Positions 9,693-18,776 of a stretch of 33,601 nt of DNA are shown piece after piece. The position numbers and the translations under genes were made by a program. Below the pieces are notes generated by a model. The model was not told where the DNA came from. It did no database searches and saw only the letters and a program-made list of their open reading frames with translations. Position 1 is the stretch's first letter. Every line of letters starts with the position of its first letter. This DNA comes from an uncultured Gammaproteobacteria bacterium (GTDB lineage: Bacteria > Pseudomonadota > Gammaproteobacteria > GCA-002705445 > GCA-002716945): assembly GCA_902605525.1 (NCBI GenBank), contig CACLCV010000010.1, forward strand, positions 1 through 33,601, read 5' to 3'.

Positions 9693-9916
9693 GAAATCAA
9701 ACTTTGTAATTGAGAAAAGAAATTATTATTAATTTTGTCAAAGCTATATTCTTTTGCTTGAGAAATAATCTCAATTTCACTGTTATTAAACTTAATTCTT
9801 ATGACACTCTTATCAAGAGGGTAAATCTCAATATTATTACCATGAACTTGATACTCAGCATTATTGATATCTAAATATTGTTCGATCAATGAAATTGAAT
9901 CATGAACATTATTCAT
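9689..9916 (-). CDS. Small hypothetical protein downstream of purB
   Basis: Unrecognised. The track gives 97 residues from 9982, but that start lies far inside purB. The more natural start is the ATG at 9916, which overlaps the end of purB and gives about 75 residues beginning MNNVHDSISLIEQYLDINN. The sequence alternates short predicted strands (EYQVHGNNIEIYPL, VIRIKFNNSEIEII) and a final helix, with no cysteines, signal peptide or membrane segment. It is probably co-translated with purB. Its stop shares TTAA with the lysS stop. No function is proposed. Confidence 0.6.
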   Translation of the reverse strand: MNNVHDSISLIEQYLDINNAEYQVHGNNIEIYPLDKSVIRIKFNNSEIEIISQAKEYSFDKINNNFFSQLQSLIS

Positions 9917-11270
9917 CACATAGTTTCGAAGCATAACCGATGTATTTTCTCGGAGTAAGTTTCGCAAGATTATTTTTTTCACTTTCAGGAATGTTTAAGC
10001 TATTAATAATCTTCAATATTATTTCCTGATTAACTTTTTCTCCTCTTGTAAACTTTTTTAAGTACTCATAAGAATCAGGTATGTGATGTTTTCTAGCTAC
10101 CATCTGTATTGGTTCTGCTAAAATCTCCCAACTATTGTCAATATCTTTATTAATATTGTCTTTGTTAATATCAAGTTTATTTAATCCTATTAATATATTT
10201 TTATAGGCAATTATAGAGTATGCAAACGTTAATCCAAGATTCCTCAAGACTGTTGAATCAGAGAGATCTCTTTGTAGTCGTGAGATAGTAAGTTTGTTTG
10301 CAAAAAAATGACTCAAAGCGTTGCTCATCCCAAGATTCCCCTCAGCGTTTTCAAAATTAATCGGATTGATTTTATGCGGCATCGTCGAAGAACCAATTTC
10401 TCCAGAAATATTTTTCTGAGTGAAATACCCTTTAGATATATATGACCAGATATCTTGTGTAAAACCTATTAGAATAGAATTTATATGATTAATCCTATTG
10501 CACAATTCAGCAATATAATCATGGGGCTCTATTTGAGTTGTATGAGAATTTAATTCAATTTTAAGACTTGAGAGATATCTTTTGATATTTTTTGGCCAAT
10601 CTACATTTGGATAAGCAACACTATGTGCAGAATAGTTACCAGTTGCACCATTAAACTTACCTTTTATCTTGATTTCTTTAAGACCATTTATTTGAATCAA
10701 TAATCTTTTTTGAAAATTAACAAATTCTTTTCCCATGGTTGAGGGTGAAGCTGGCTGACCATGTGTATGTGATAATATAGGAATATTCTTATATCTCTTA
10801 CTCATTATTTTAAGTTTTTTTTGTAACAAATCGGTTTGAAGCAATAGAATTTCTCTCGCATCTTTAAGCATCAAAGCATAAGCAATATTATTTATGTCTT
10901 CAGATGTACAACATATGTGGATATGTTCTTTATGCTTATATATATTTTTATTTGATTTGATTTTTTCTTTAATAAAGTATTCAACAGCTTTAACATCATG
11001 TTTAGTCGTTTCTTCAATCCTTTTTACCCTTTTAGAATCTTGATTACTGAAATTTAAATACAGCCCTCTAAGTGTTTTAATTTGATTATTAGAGTACTTG
11101 GGAAGAGATTTAATGCCAGCAAGATTCGATAAAAATATAAGCCATTCAATTTCAACTTTTACACGAGTTTTTATTAGATTATGTTCAGAAAAAATCTTGT
11201 TAATATCATCACATAAGGTTTCATATCTTCCGCCTGTAGGAGAAGCAATATTGAGATTATATTTTTTCAT
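9909..11270 (-). CDS. purB: Adenylosuccinate lyase
   Basis: Catalyses two fumarate-releasing steps of purine synthesis (SAICAR to AICAR, and adenylosuccinate to AMP). 453 residues, matching the E. coli-type enzyme (456). The superfamily signature is GEIGSSTMPHKINPINFENA, with catalytic HTHGQPASPSTMGKE and the TSEDINNIAYALM region upstream. In E. coli purB follows mnmA-hflD; here it is on the same strand as that pair but about 6 kb away. It is transcribed divergently from fumC, another member of the same superfamily. Confidence 0.97.
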   Translation of the reverse strand: MKKYNLNIASPTGGRYETLCDDINKIFSEHNLIKTRVKVEIEWLIFLSNLAGIKSLPKYSNNQIKTLRGLYLNFSNQDSKRVKRIEETTKHDVKAVEYFIKEKIKSNKNIYKHKEHIHICCTSEDINNIAYALMLKDAREILLLQTDLLQKKLKIMSKRYKNIPILSHTHGQPASPSTMGKEFVNFQKRLLIQINGLKEIKIKGKFNGATGNYSAHSVAYPNVDWPKNIKRYLSSLKIELNSHTTQIEPHDYIAELCNRINHINSILIGFTQDIWSYISKGYFTQKNISGEIGSSTMPHKINPINFENAEGNLGMSNALSHFFANKLTISRLQRDLSDSTVLRNLGLTFAYSIIAYKNILIGLNKLDINKDNINKDIDNSWEILAEPIQMVARKHHIPDSYEYLKKFTRGEKVNQEIILKIINSLNIPESEKNNLAKLTPRKYIGYASKLCDE

Positions 11271-11293
11271 ATTAAACAGCTTTTTAAAATGGT

Positions 11294-11299
11294 ATTATA
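11294..11299 (-). promoter_or_regulatory. Candidate -10 element for purB
   Basis: On the minus strand the 65-base purB/fumC gap contains a perfect TATAAT 24 bases upstream of the purB ATG. I see no good -35 at the right distance, so this is only a suggestion. No clear fumC promoter or Shine-Dalgarno is visible in the same gap. Confidence 0.35.
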
Positions 11300-11335
11300 A
11301 CACATAATTAACATTAATAATATTTAGCGTGTTAA

Positions 11336-12715
11336 ATGAAAAAAAATAATAATAGGATTGAATCTGACTCATTAGGAAAAGTTAAAGTTCCAAAAAATGC
11401 TCTGTACGGTGCCCAAACACAAAGAGCGATAGATAATTTTAAAATTAGCGGCATTACTTTTGATCCTGCTTTTATTCAAGCTTTAGCTAGTCTAAAAAAT
11501 GCCTGCGCAAATGCTAATCTAAAATGTAAAACATTAACTAATACAAAAGCATCATGTATTTCAACAATTACTCAGAAAATATCTAATAATCCTCTAGATT
11601 ATATTGATCATTTTCCAATTGATATTTTTCAAACAGGTTCAGGCACTAGTACGAATATGAATATGAATGAGGTTATCTCTGAGATTGCTAAAAGGGTTCA
11701 TAAAAAATCAATACACCCTAATGATGATGTTAACATGTCCCAAAGCTCAAATGATGTAATTCCAACTACTATAAACATATCCAGTTTAACAATGAGCAAA
11801 ACACTTTCAACTTCATTAAACTTTTTATGTGAATCAATAAACATGAAAGCTAAATCTTTATCACATATTATTAAATCTGGAAGAACTCATTTAATGGATG
11901 CCGTTCCAATATCTTTTGAACAAGAGCTTAATGTTTGGGAAGAGCTGGTTAGAGCATCTCAAGCTCAAGTCGACCTTTCTTGTGAAGAAATATCTTACTT
12001 ACCTATAGGGGGGACTGCTATTGGAACTGGAATCAATGCTCCCAAGATGTTTGCAAGAAATGTCTGTAGTGAATTAAACAAAATTTATAAAGAACTCAAA
12101 ATTAAATTCAAACCTTTAATGGTAAAAGGCGAAATGATGAGCTCACAAAACCATATACTAACTTTAAGCTCCGCTTTAACAAGATATGCATCTTCTTTAA
12201 CTAAAATAGCCAATGATATTCGCTGGATGAATAGTGGACCTATTTCAGGATTATCTGAAGTATCACTGAAACCACTCCAGCCTGGAAGCAGCATCATGCC
12301 AGGAAAGATTAATCCTGTAATATCCGAATCAATCATGATGGCTGCTGCTCATGTTAATGGAAATCACGTTACTATCATGCAGGCAAGTAGCAGTGGAAGT
12401 TTTCAGCTGAATACGATGTTACCTGTGATAGCGCATAATATCATCGAGTCGCTATATCTAATGATTAATTGTACATTTAGTATGATTGAACTAATTGATA
12501 GTTTTAGTGTCAATGAGGATAAAGTTAAAGACAATCTATTTAGAAATCCTATTATTGCTACAAAACTTAATGAGGTCATTGGATATGATTTAGCTTCTAA
12601 AATAGTCAAAGAGGCCTATAAAACAAATAAATCTATTTTTGATATTGCAGAAAAAATGACGTCTTTAACTAAGACAGAATTGATTAAGATACTAGATCCA
12701 AAAAAACTTATATAA
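11336..12715 (+). CDS. fumC: Fumarate hydratase, class II
   Basis: Interconverts fumarate and malate in the TCA cycle; the class II enzyme has no Fe-S cluster. 459 residues, normal length. Family stretches are KNALYGAQTQRAIDNF, FQTGSGTSTNMNMNEV, HPNDDVNMSQSSNDV, SGRTHLMDAVP and the signature GSSIMPGKINPVISES. The C-terminal NPIIATKLNEVIGYDLASKI favours fumarase over aspartase. No Shine-Dalgarno is obvious before the ATG. Its TAA is followed directly by the ATG of the next gene, so the downstream membrane cluster is probably co-transcribed. Confidence 0.94.
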   Translation: MKKNNNRIESDSLGKVKVPKNALYGAQTQRAIDNFKISGITFDPAFIQALASLKNACANANLKCKTLTNTKASCISTITQKISNNPLDYIDHFPIDIFQTGSGTSTNMNMNEVISEIAKRVHKKSIHPNDDVNMSQSSNDVIPTTINISSLTMSKTLSTSLNFLCESINMKAKSLSHIIKSGRTHLMDAVPISFEQELNVWEELVRASQAQVDLSCEEISYLPIGGTAIGTGINAPKMFARNVCSELNKIYKELKIKFKPLMVKGEMMSSQNHILTLSSALTRYASSLTKIANDIRWMNSGPISGLSEVSLKPLQPGSSIMPGKINPVISESIMMAAAHVNGNHVTIMQASSSGSFQLNTMLPVIAHNIIESLYLMINCTFSMIELIDSFSVNEDKVKDNLFRNPIIATKLNEVIGYDLASKIVKEAYKTNKSIFDIAEKMTSLTKTELIKILDPKKLI

Positions 12716-13363
12716 ATGAATAAATCGAGCATAGATAATATTTTTATCTACTGGGTTTATTTTATATCTCTTATTTTTATAGTCTCTTATGCTTTAGAAT
12801 CTCTAGGATTTTTATCTAGTATATTTCAGGAAGATATTAGCTATTTATCATCCCTGATTACTTTTATTCTTATCTTTTACTTATTTCAATGTGGATATTA
12901 TTTATATAAGCTCAGAGATGCAGTATTTTTCATTGAAACAAAAACTCATTATGATGACAGCAATCCTTTTATTATCATCTTGAGCGAATTTCAAATCGCA
13001 AACGATATTTTAAAAGATAAGCCTAAAGCATCACTATATGAAGAGTTTAAACTCAAACTTTATGAATTTGTTGATAATGGTTTTTTTGTTTCTGATCTCT
13101 TATTAAAACTAGGAATTATTGGAACAGTAATAGGCTTTATAATTATGTTAAGCTCTCTATCTGCTATAGATGAAATGAATTTATCTAAAATGAACAATTT
13201 ATTGCTAAGTATGAGCGCAGGAATGAAAGTTGCTCTATACACAACTCTAACTGGATTAATTGGGTCAATACTTTTATCAATTCAGTATAACTTTTTTGAA
13301 AGCAAAATTAATATATTTATTAATCAAGTTATTAATATAGATAATAATGAGAAGAAAAAATAG
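12716..13363 (+). CDS. MotA/TolQ/ExbB-family proton-channel-like membrane protein
   Basis: Predicted inner-membrane channel subunit of 215 residues. Four membrane segments can be seen: about residues 9-30, 42-64, 128-150 and 169-190, with a roughly 60-residue charged cytoplasmic stretch between the second and third. The last two carry the family signature: LLLKLGIIGTVIGFIIMLSS and GMKVALYTTLTGLIGSILLS, matching the LGxxGTVxG and TTxxGL motifs of ion-conducting MotA/ExbB/TolQ subunits. The four-segment layout is closer to MotA than to three-segment ExbB. It abuts fumC and overlaps the ExbD-like gene by 17 bases. It is not tolQ, exbB or motA by context, since no tol, tonB or flagellar gene is near. 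Confidence 0.85.
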   Translation: MNKSSIDNIFIYWVYFISLIFIVSYALESLGFLSSIFQEDISYLSSLITFILIFYLFQCGYYLYKLRDAVFFIETKTHYDDSNPFIIILSEFQIANDILKDKPKASLYEEFKLKLYEFVDNGFFVSDLLLKLGIIGTVIGFIIMLSSLSAIDEMNLSKMNNLLLSMSAGMKVALYTTLTGLIGSILLSIQYNFFESKINIFINQVINIDNNEKKK

Positions 13364-13952
13364 AATTAGAACAGAACCTTTTACGGATTTATTATTTAAT
13401 ACACTTCTAGGTTTCACATTTCTATTCTTTATAACAGTTCTTTTTATTAATCCTATTTCAAAAATAGGTAATGTTAATATGAAGGCAGAATATATTGTAA
13501 CTGTTGATTGGAAAGACAGCTTACCAGATGACGTTGATATATGGGTACAAGACCCAAATGGAGAGACAGTTTCTTACCTAAAAAAAGATGCAGGCTGGCT
13601 ACATCTTGATCGAGACGACCAAGGTATAGTGAATGATGTAGTAACAATTGACGGTGAGGATATTATATATCCTATTAATAGAGAGGTTGTAACTCTGAGG
13701 GGTATTATTCCAGGTGAATATATTTTAAATCTATATTTATATGAACATAAAAGTGATCATCCAATCGATGTAAAAGTGATAATTGAAAAAGTAAATCCAA
13801 CTTTGAAATTAGTCTATGCAAATAATATTACATTAGAAAAAAAAGATTCTGAAGTTACAGTAACTAGATTCTTTTTGGATGCGAAAGGAGAGTATTCATC
13901 TGGTGATAACCAAAAGAAAATATTAACTCCATACAACTTAAAAGGATTTTAA
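13347..13952 (+). CDS. ExbD/MotB-like protein with extracytoplasmic beta domain
   Basis: Predicted partner of the preceding channel; 201 residues. A short basic N-terminus (MRRKNRIRTEPFTDLLFN) leads into one membrane helix at about residues 13-33 whose start holds an aspartate (FTDLLFNTLLGFTFLFFITV), the position of the proton-carrying Asp in ExbD/TolR/MotB. The rest is extracytoplasmic and beta-rich, with VDWKDSLPDDVDIWVQDPNG, AGWLHLDRDDQGIVND and VVTLRGIIPGEYILNLYLY. It lacks an OmpA-type peptidoglycan-binding domain and does not look like the ExbD/TolR periplasmic domain. The family looks conserved but, as far as I know, uncharacterised. Confidence 0.75.
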   Translation: MRRKNRIRTEPFTDLLFNTLLGFTFLFFITVLFINPISKIGNVNMKAEYIVTVDWKDSLPDDVDIWVQDPNGETVSYLKKDAGWLHLDRDDQGIVNDVVTIDGEDIIYPINREVVTLRGIIPGEYILNLYLYEHKSDHPIDVKVIIEKVNPTLKLVYANNITLEKKDSEVTVTRFFLDAKGEYSSGDNQKKILTPYNLKGF

Positions 13953-13954
13953 AA

Positions 13955-14383
13955 ATGATATTATATCTTTATTTAATAGTTCTTCTAATAATATATATCA
14001 TTCTTATTAACCACTTTATCAAAGGCAAGAAATATAAACATAAGATATTAATAGTTTTAAGTATTTCAATATTATTTTCTTTTTTTTATGAAAGTATAAG
14101 AAAGAATGAAGGTTATGCTGTTACAGAGAATCTACCCAAAAGTTTTTATGTACTAAATAGTTATGTATATGGAGACAACATCTTAATTTTAATCAAAGAA
14201 AACAATAATCAACCAAGATTATATAAATTAAAAAAATCACTTAAACTAAATAAATTTCTAAAAAAATACAAAGGATTAAAAAATAATGGTCAAGACGTAA
14301 TGGTAAAAAAGAATAATTCAAAGAGTGAAGACTCATTAGGCATGTATATTGAAAGTGTTCAAAAGAAGTTGCCCCTCAAGTAA
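13955..14383 (+). CDS. Small two-helix membrane protein, third gene of the channel cluster
   Basis: Unrecognised 142-residue protein. Two hydrophobic segments at about 3-22 and 29-47 are joined by a short basic loop (KGKKYKHK); the second is followed by ESIRKNEGYAVTENLPKSFYV and a soluble C-terminal part of about 90 residues rich in Lys and Asn. It starts 2 bases after the ExbD-like gene, so it belongs to the same unit. By position it may be an accessory or anchoring subunit of the putative channel complex; this is inference only. Confidence 0.65.
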   Translation: MILYLYLIVLLIIYIILINHFIKGKKYKHKILIVLSISILFSFFYESIRKNEGYAVTENLPKSFYVLNSYVYGDNILILIKENNNQPRLYKLKKSLKLNKFLKKYKGLKNNGQDVMVKKNNSKSEDSLGMYIESVQKKLPLK

Positions 14384-14409
14384 GACATAGAATTCCAGAG
14401 TTTTATTTG

Positions 14410-14430
14410 TTAGAATACGGCAGATTCTAA
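14410..14430. repeat. Perfect 7-bp inverted repeat upstream of acnA
   Basis: TTAGAAT-acggcag-ATTCTAA lies about 20 bases before the acnA ATG. It could be an operator for a dimeric repressor or a small hairpin in the leader. The TAGAAT arm could also act as a -10 element. No T-run follows, so it is not a standard terminator. Confidence 0.5.
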
Positions 14431-14449
14431 CTAGAGGGAAAAGGGAATA

Positions 14450-17035
14450 ATGTCAGAAAAATCAGAAATAACTATAAATAATAACAACTTCGAAGTTTTT
14501 AATATAAAAAAATACCAAATAAATCACTTACCTTATTCTCTAAGGGTATTATTGGAAAATTATTTAAGAAATGAATCTGATAATATTATGTTTGATTCTA
14601 TTATTGAAAAATTTACAAAATGGAATGGAAGTGCTGATGCTAATACAGAACTAACTTTTTATCCTAGTAGAGTTATTATGCAAGATTTTACAGGTGTACC
14701 TGCAGTAGTCGACTTAGCGTCAATGAGAGATGCAATGACATCCTTAGATGAAAGTAAAGCTGACGCAGTCAATCCACAATGTCAAACTGATCTAGTGATA
14801 GATCACTCTGTCATGGTTGATCACTTTGGCACCTCTGATTCTAAAGATCTTAATACCAAGCTTGAATATGAGAGAAATACTGAGAGATATAAACTCTTAA
14901 AATGGGGTCAACAAGCATTCAAAAATCTAAGAATTGTTCCACCTAATAACGGAATTATCCATCAGATCAACATTGAATATATTGCAAGAGTAATATATGA
15001 AAAAGAAGGACAACTTTACCCTGACACGGTGGTCGGGACTGATTCACATACGACAATGGTTAATGGTCTCGGAGTTCTTGGATGGGGAGTTGGAGGAATT
15101 GAAGCTGAAGCTGCTATGTTAGGGCAACCTATTCCTATGTTACTTCCAGAAGTAATTGGTTTTGAATTGACCGGTAAGCTTGGTCAAACAACTACGGCAA
15201 CAGATCTTGTACTCACAATTGTCCAGATGCTTAGAGAAAAAAATGTTGTTGGCAAATTTGTTGAATTTTATGGTTCAGGACTAGATAACTTGAGTATAGC
15301 AGACAGATGTACAATCTCTAATATGGCTCCTGAGTATGGTGCTACTTGTGGATTTTTCCCTGTAGATGCTTTGACAATTGATTATCTGAAAATGACTGGT
15401 AAAGATGAAGATCATCTTGCAGTAGTAGAACAGTATAGTAAGGCGTGCGGATTTTTTAGAGATGATAGTCAAGATATTAAATATACAGACTCATTATCTT
15501 TAGATATGGGAGATGTTGAAGCTTGTCTTTCAGGTCCTAAACGACCACAAGATAGAGTGCTTCTGTCTGATGTTAAAGATGTATCTGAAAGAGAGATAAA
15601 GAAATTAAAAAAATCCCCCAATTCAAATGGTGCAATTAATGATGGCGATATTCTTATTGCTGCTATAACAAGTTGTACTAATACATCAAATCCAAGTGTG
15701 ATTTTGGGAGCAGGTTTGCTAGCAAAAAGAGCAGTAGAGAGAGGACTGGCAACGAAAGAATGGGTGAAGACATCACTCGCCCCTGGATCTAGAGTTGTAG
15801 AAAACTATTTGAAAAAAGCAAATCTTTTAGATTCACTTAATAAGTTAGGTTTTAATATTGTTGGTTATGGGTGTACCACATGCATAGGGAATTCTGGACC
15901 GCTTGATAATGAATTCGTAAAAGAAATTAACGATAGAGATCTTGTTGTGAGCTCCATACTTTCTGGAAACAGAAACTTTGAGGGAAGAATTCATCCAGAA
16001 ATCAAAATGAACTTCCTTGCAAGTCCAATGCTAGTTGTAGCTTATTCACTTGTAGGAAAAATTAATGTTGATATCAGTACAACCTCTTTAGGCAAAGACT
16101 CAAATGGTAATGATGTCTATTTAAAAGATATTTGGCCAAGTAATGATGAAATTAATGAAGTTATGAGCAAAACTATTGATGGAGAAATGTTTAACCAGTC
16201 ATACAAAAATCTTTTTGAAGGGGACAGTAATTGGATGTCTATTCCAACTTCTGACTCTGATAGATTTGATTGGGATGAAAAATCTACATATATTCAACCA
16301 TCTCCATTTTTTGGTAAAGAGAAAGATGATCAAGAAAAGTTGCCTGCAATTGAAAATGCTTATCCACTTGTTATTTTGGGAGATAGTGTTACTACAGATC
16401 ATATTTCACCTGCAGGATCTTTTAAGGATACAACTCCAGCAGGTAAACATTTGATTGATAATTCTGTGAATATTAAAGACTTTAATTCTTATGGATCCAG
16501 AAGAGGTAATTTCAAGATTATGCAAAGGGGTACTTTTGCGAATATCCGTTTAGCAAATAAACTTGTTCCAGAGAAAACTGGTGGGTACACAAAACTTTTG
16601 CCTGAAGGTAAAGAGATGTCAATTTATGATGCAGCTCAAGAATATAAGAAAAGTGACACTAACCTTATAATATTTGCTGGGAAAGATTATGGGTGTGGAT
16701 CATCGCGTGATTGGGCTGCAAAAGGTACTAAGTTGCTTGGCGTGAAAGCAGTCATTGCTGAGAGTTTTGAGAGAATTCATAGGTCAAATTTGGTTGGTAT
16801 GGGAATTATGCCTCTTCAATTTAATAATAATGACAGCTTTGATGCGCTTGGGTTGAGTATGAATTCTTCTTTTGATATTGCCGAGATTAAGAAGGATGCA
16901 GATACTGTTACAATTACAGAAAAAGAATCGGGCAAATCTTTTGAAGCCAAAGTTAGAATTGATACTGCAAAAGAATGGGAATATTTTGTTAGTGACGGAA
17001 TACTAAACTATGTCCTTAAAAAACTTGCCAATTAA
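14450..17035 (+). CDS. acnA: Aconitate hydratase A
   Basis: Isomerises citrate to isocitrate with a [4Fe-4S] cluster. 861 residues, the AcnA/IRP1 type (E. coli AcnA 891), not AcnB. Substrate and cluster regions are visible: VVGTDSHTTMVNGLGVLGWG, cluster cysteines in AAITSCTNTSNP and VGYGCTTCIGNSGPL, and the swivel domain with GDSVTTDHISPAG and GKDYGCGSSRDWAAKG. It is preceded by GAGGG and an AAAGGG stretch near the ATG. It supplies isocitrate for the aceA-icd pair about 2 kb away. Its stop overlaps that of hflD on the opposite strand (shared TTAA). Confidence 0.98.
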   Translation: MSEKSEITINNNNFEVFNIKKYQINHLPYSLRVLLENYLRNESDNIMFDSIIEKFTKWNGSADANTELTFYPSRVIMQDFTGVPAVVDLASMRDAMTSLDESKADAVNPQCQTDLVIDHSVMVDHFGTSDSKDLNTKLEYERNTERYKLLKWGQQAFKNLRIVPPNNGIIHQINIEYIARVIYEKEGQLYPDTVVGTDSHTTMVNGLGVLGWGVGGIEAEAAMLGQPIPMLLPEVIGFELTGKLGQTTTATDLVLTIVQMLREKNVVGKFVEFYGSGLDNLSIADRCTISNMAPEYGATCGFFPVDALTIDYLKMTGKDEDHLAVVEQYSKACGFFRDDSQDIKYTDSLSLDMGDVEACLSGPKRPQDRVLLSDVKDVSEREIKKLKKSPNSNGAINDGDILIAAITSCTNTSNPSVILGAGLLAKRAVERGLATKEWVKTSLAPGSRVVENYLKKANLLDSLNKLGFNIVGYGCTTCIGNSGPLDNEFVKEINDRDLVVSSILSGNRNFEGRIHPEIKMNFLASPMLVVAYSLVGKINVDISTTSLGKDSNGNDVYLKDIWPSNDEINEVMSKTIDGEMFNQSYKNLFEGDSNWMSIPTSDSDRFDWDEKSTYIQPSPFFGKEKDDQEKLPAIENAYPLVILGDSVTTDHISPAGSFKDTTPAGKHLIDNSVNIKDFNSYGSRRGNFKIMQRGTFANIRLANKLVPEKTGGYTKLLPEGKEMSIYDAAQEYKKSDTNLIIFAGKDYGCGSSRDWAAKGTKLLGVKAVIAESFERIHRSNLVGMGIMPLQFNNNDSFDALGLSMNSSFDIAEIKKDADTVTITEKESGKSFEAKVRIDTAKEWEYFVSDGILNYVLKKLAN

Positions 17036-17640
17036 ACAGTAATAGCTATTTCTGCTATCTTCTTTTTAAAGAGGAAGATTCTAAATTTAGTACCACCTGA
17101 TTGTTGCCATAAAATGTATGATCTAATTGCAGATAAAAGTAAGGCTCTAATCATCGAAGCATTTTTATTATCTGTGAGATATTTATTGTCACCATTTACT
17201 ATAATTCTAGGATTGATTTTACTTATTGTTCTTAAATAAAGATTTGATAAAAATTCAGCATGTTCATGTAAATTATCTTCGGTCACGTTTTTTGCATGAT
17301 TAGACAATTCATCTCGTAAATTAGAAATAATTTCATTTTTTTTATTCATATTTCTTACTAATATAGCTATCGCTTCAAAATATCTTGTTACTTCTGCGTC
17401 TCTTGAAAAGGCATCTCCAACTAATTGTTTCCTCAAGAAATCTAAACCAGTATTAAGACGTTTTAGATCAATATAAATATCTTCAATTTCATCAGATGTA
17501 GTTTGATATACGCTGTATATAAGAGGTTCAATAATTTTATTATTAATTTTTCCTTCCCAGGCTATCTTTTTAATTTCACCACTTGCTTGATAGATTGCTC
17601 CGAGCGATATTGCTTCATTTCTTAGTTCTGGTTTAAACAT
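17032..17640 (-). CDS. hflD: HflD family protein
   Basis: Peripheral membrane protein of gammaproteobacteria, known in E. coli as a modulator of lambda CII stability; its normal role is unclear. Recognised by MFKPELRNEAISLGAIYQAS at the start, FSRDAEVTRYFEAIAILVRN in the middle and the C-terminal MIRALLLSAIRSYILWQQSGG. The ORF track starts at 17670; I prefer the ATG at 17640, which aligns with the usual N-terminus and reduces overlap with mnmA, giving about 202 residues. It is translated with mnmA. purB, its usual downstream neighbour, has moved away. Confidence 0.92.
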   Translation of the reverse strand: MFKPELRNEAISLGAIYQASGEIKKIAWEGKINNKIIEPLIYSVYQTTSDEIEDIYIDLKRLNTGLDFLRKQLVGDAFSRDAEVTRYFEAIAILVRNMNKKNEIISNLRDELSNHAKNVTEDNLHEHAEFLSNLYLRTISKINPRIIVNGDNKYLTDNKNASMIRALLLSAIRSYILWQQSGGTKFRIFLFKKKIAEIAITV

Positions 17641-18710
17641 TTTGAAATAACTGTCCCTCCACCGATACATTGTGTTCCAATATATAGTACTGCAGCTTGA
17701 CCCTGAGCAATACCTCTTTCACTTTCTTTTAGTGTTAAAACGTATTTATCATTTTTAATATTTAAAACACAGTCTCTAAGTTCACCACCATGACGAAATC
17801 TAGCTTTAACTTTTTCTCTATCTGATACTTCATTTATAGCATTAAATTGATCCAACTCAATTTCTCCTGTGTAATAAAGATGTGACTGATCTTGGCTGAC
17901 TATGAGTGAATTTTTATTTATATTTTTATCTATGACATACCATGGAGAATCCAAACTATCTTTTATCCCACCAATATCAATACCTTTCCTCTGTCCAATA
18001 GTATATTTGCTTAGACCTTTATGAGTACCTATCATCCTATCGTTATCATAATTAATTATTGGCCCTTTAATCGGCTCTACATAACTGTCTATAAATGTCG
18101 AAAACTTCCTTTTTCCAATAAAACATATTCCCATACTTTCTTTTTTTCTCTCTAGCCCTAATCCCAAGTCTACTGCAATTTTTTTCACATCCTCTTTATT
18201 TAATTCCTCGAGAGGAAATATTGTATTTTTTAATACTGTCTTATTCATTGTGTATAAAAAATAAGTTTGGTCTTTAACTTTATCTTTAGGTGAGTGCAAC
18301 TCAGCATTTTTATTATTAATTTTCTTTGCATAATGCCCTGTAGCAATTAAATCAAAACCTTGGGATAACGCATATTTATAAAATTGATTAAATTTAATTT
18401 CTTTATTACAAAAAACATCTGGATTAGGAGTAAAACCTTTCTTTAAGTCGCTGATAAAAATTTCAAATACATTAGTCCAGTATCTGTCTGAGAAATTAAT
18501 TAGATTCAACTTTATATTAAGAAGTTTACATACTCTTTTTGCATCCTCATAGTCTTCTTTTGAATTACATTCATCCTGATCATCCTCTTCCCAATTTTTC
18601 ATAAATATGCCCTCTACGTCATACTTATCTTGAGCAAGTAGGTATGCAGCTACAGATGAATCAACTCCACCTGACATGCCTATAGCAATTCTTTGCTTTG
18701 ATTTAGTCAT
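17622..18710 (-). CDS. mnmA: tRNA-specific 2-thiouridylase MnmA
   Basis: Makes the 2-thio group of U34 in tRNA-Lys, -Glu and -Gln, using sulfur relayed from a cysteine desulfurase. 362 residues, normal length. The PP-loop IAIGMSGGVDSSVAAYLLAQ is at the N-terminus; the catalytic cysteines lie in TPNPDVFCNKEIKF and MGICFIGKRKF. The C-terminal beta domain ends with ERGIAQGQAAVLYIG. It is divergent from aceA. The sulfur donor gene iscS is not in the window. Confidence 0.97.
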   Translation of the reverse strand: MTKSKQRIAIGMSGGVDSSVAAYLLAQDKYDVEGIFMKNWEEDDQDECNSKEDYEDAKRVCKLLNIKLNLINFSDRYWTNVFEIFISDLKKGFTPNPDVFCNKEIKFNQFYKYALSQGFDLIATGHYAKKINNKNAELHSPKDKVKDQTYFLYTMNKTVLKNTIFPLEELNKEDVKKIAVDLGLGLERKKESMGICFIGKRKFSTFIDSYVEPIKGPIINYDNDRMIGTHKGLSKYTIGQRKGIDIGGIKDSLDSPWYVIDKNINKNSLIVSQDQSHLYYTGEIELDQFNAINEVSDREKVKARFRHGGELRDCVLNIKNDKYVLTLKESERGIAQGQAAVLYIGTQCIGGGTVISKCLNQN

Positions 18711-18776
18711 ATATTCTCTTTTTAGTGCACATTATAATTTAATATCTAAATCATGATAATAATTAGGCTATTTGAT

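Noticed and set aside
12716-13952. Zorya anti-phage system (ZorA/ZorB)
   Set aside because: ZorAB also descends from MotAB, but ZorB has an OmpA-type domain and ZorC/D/E genes should follow; neither is present.
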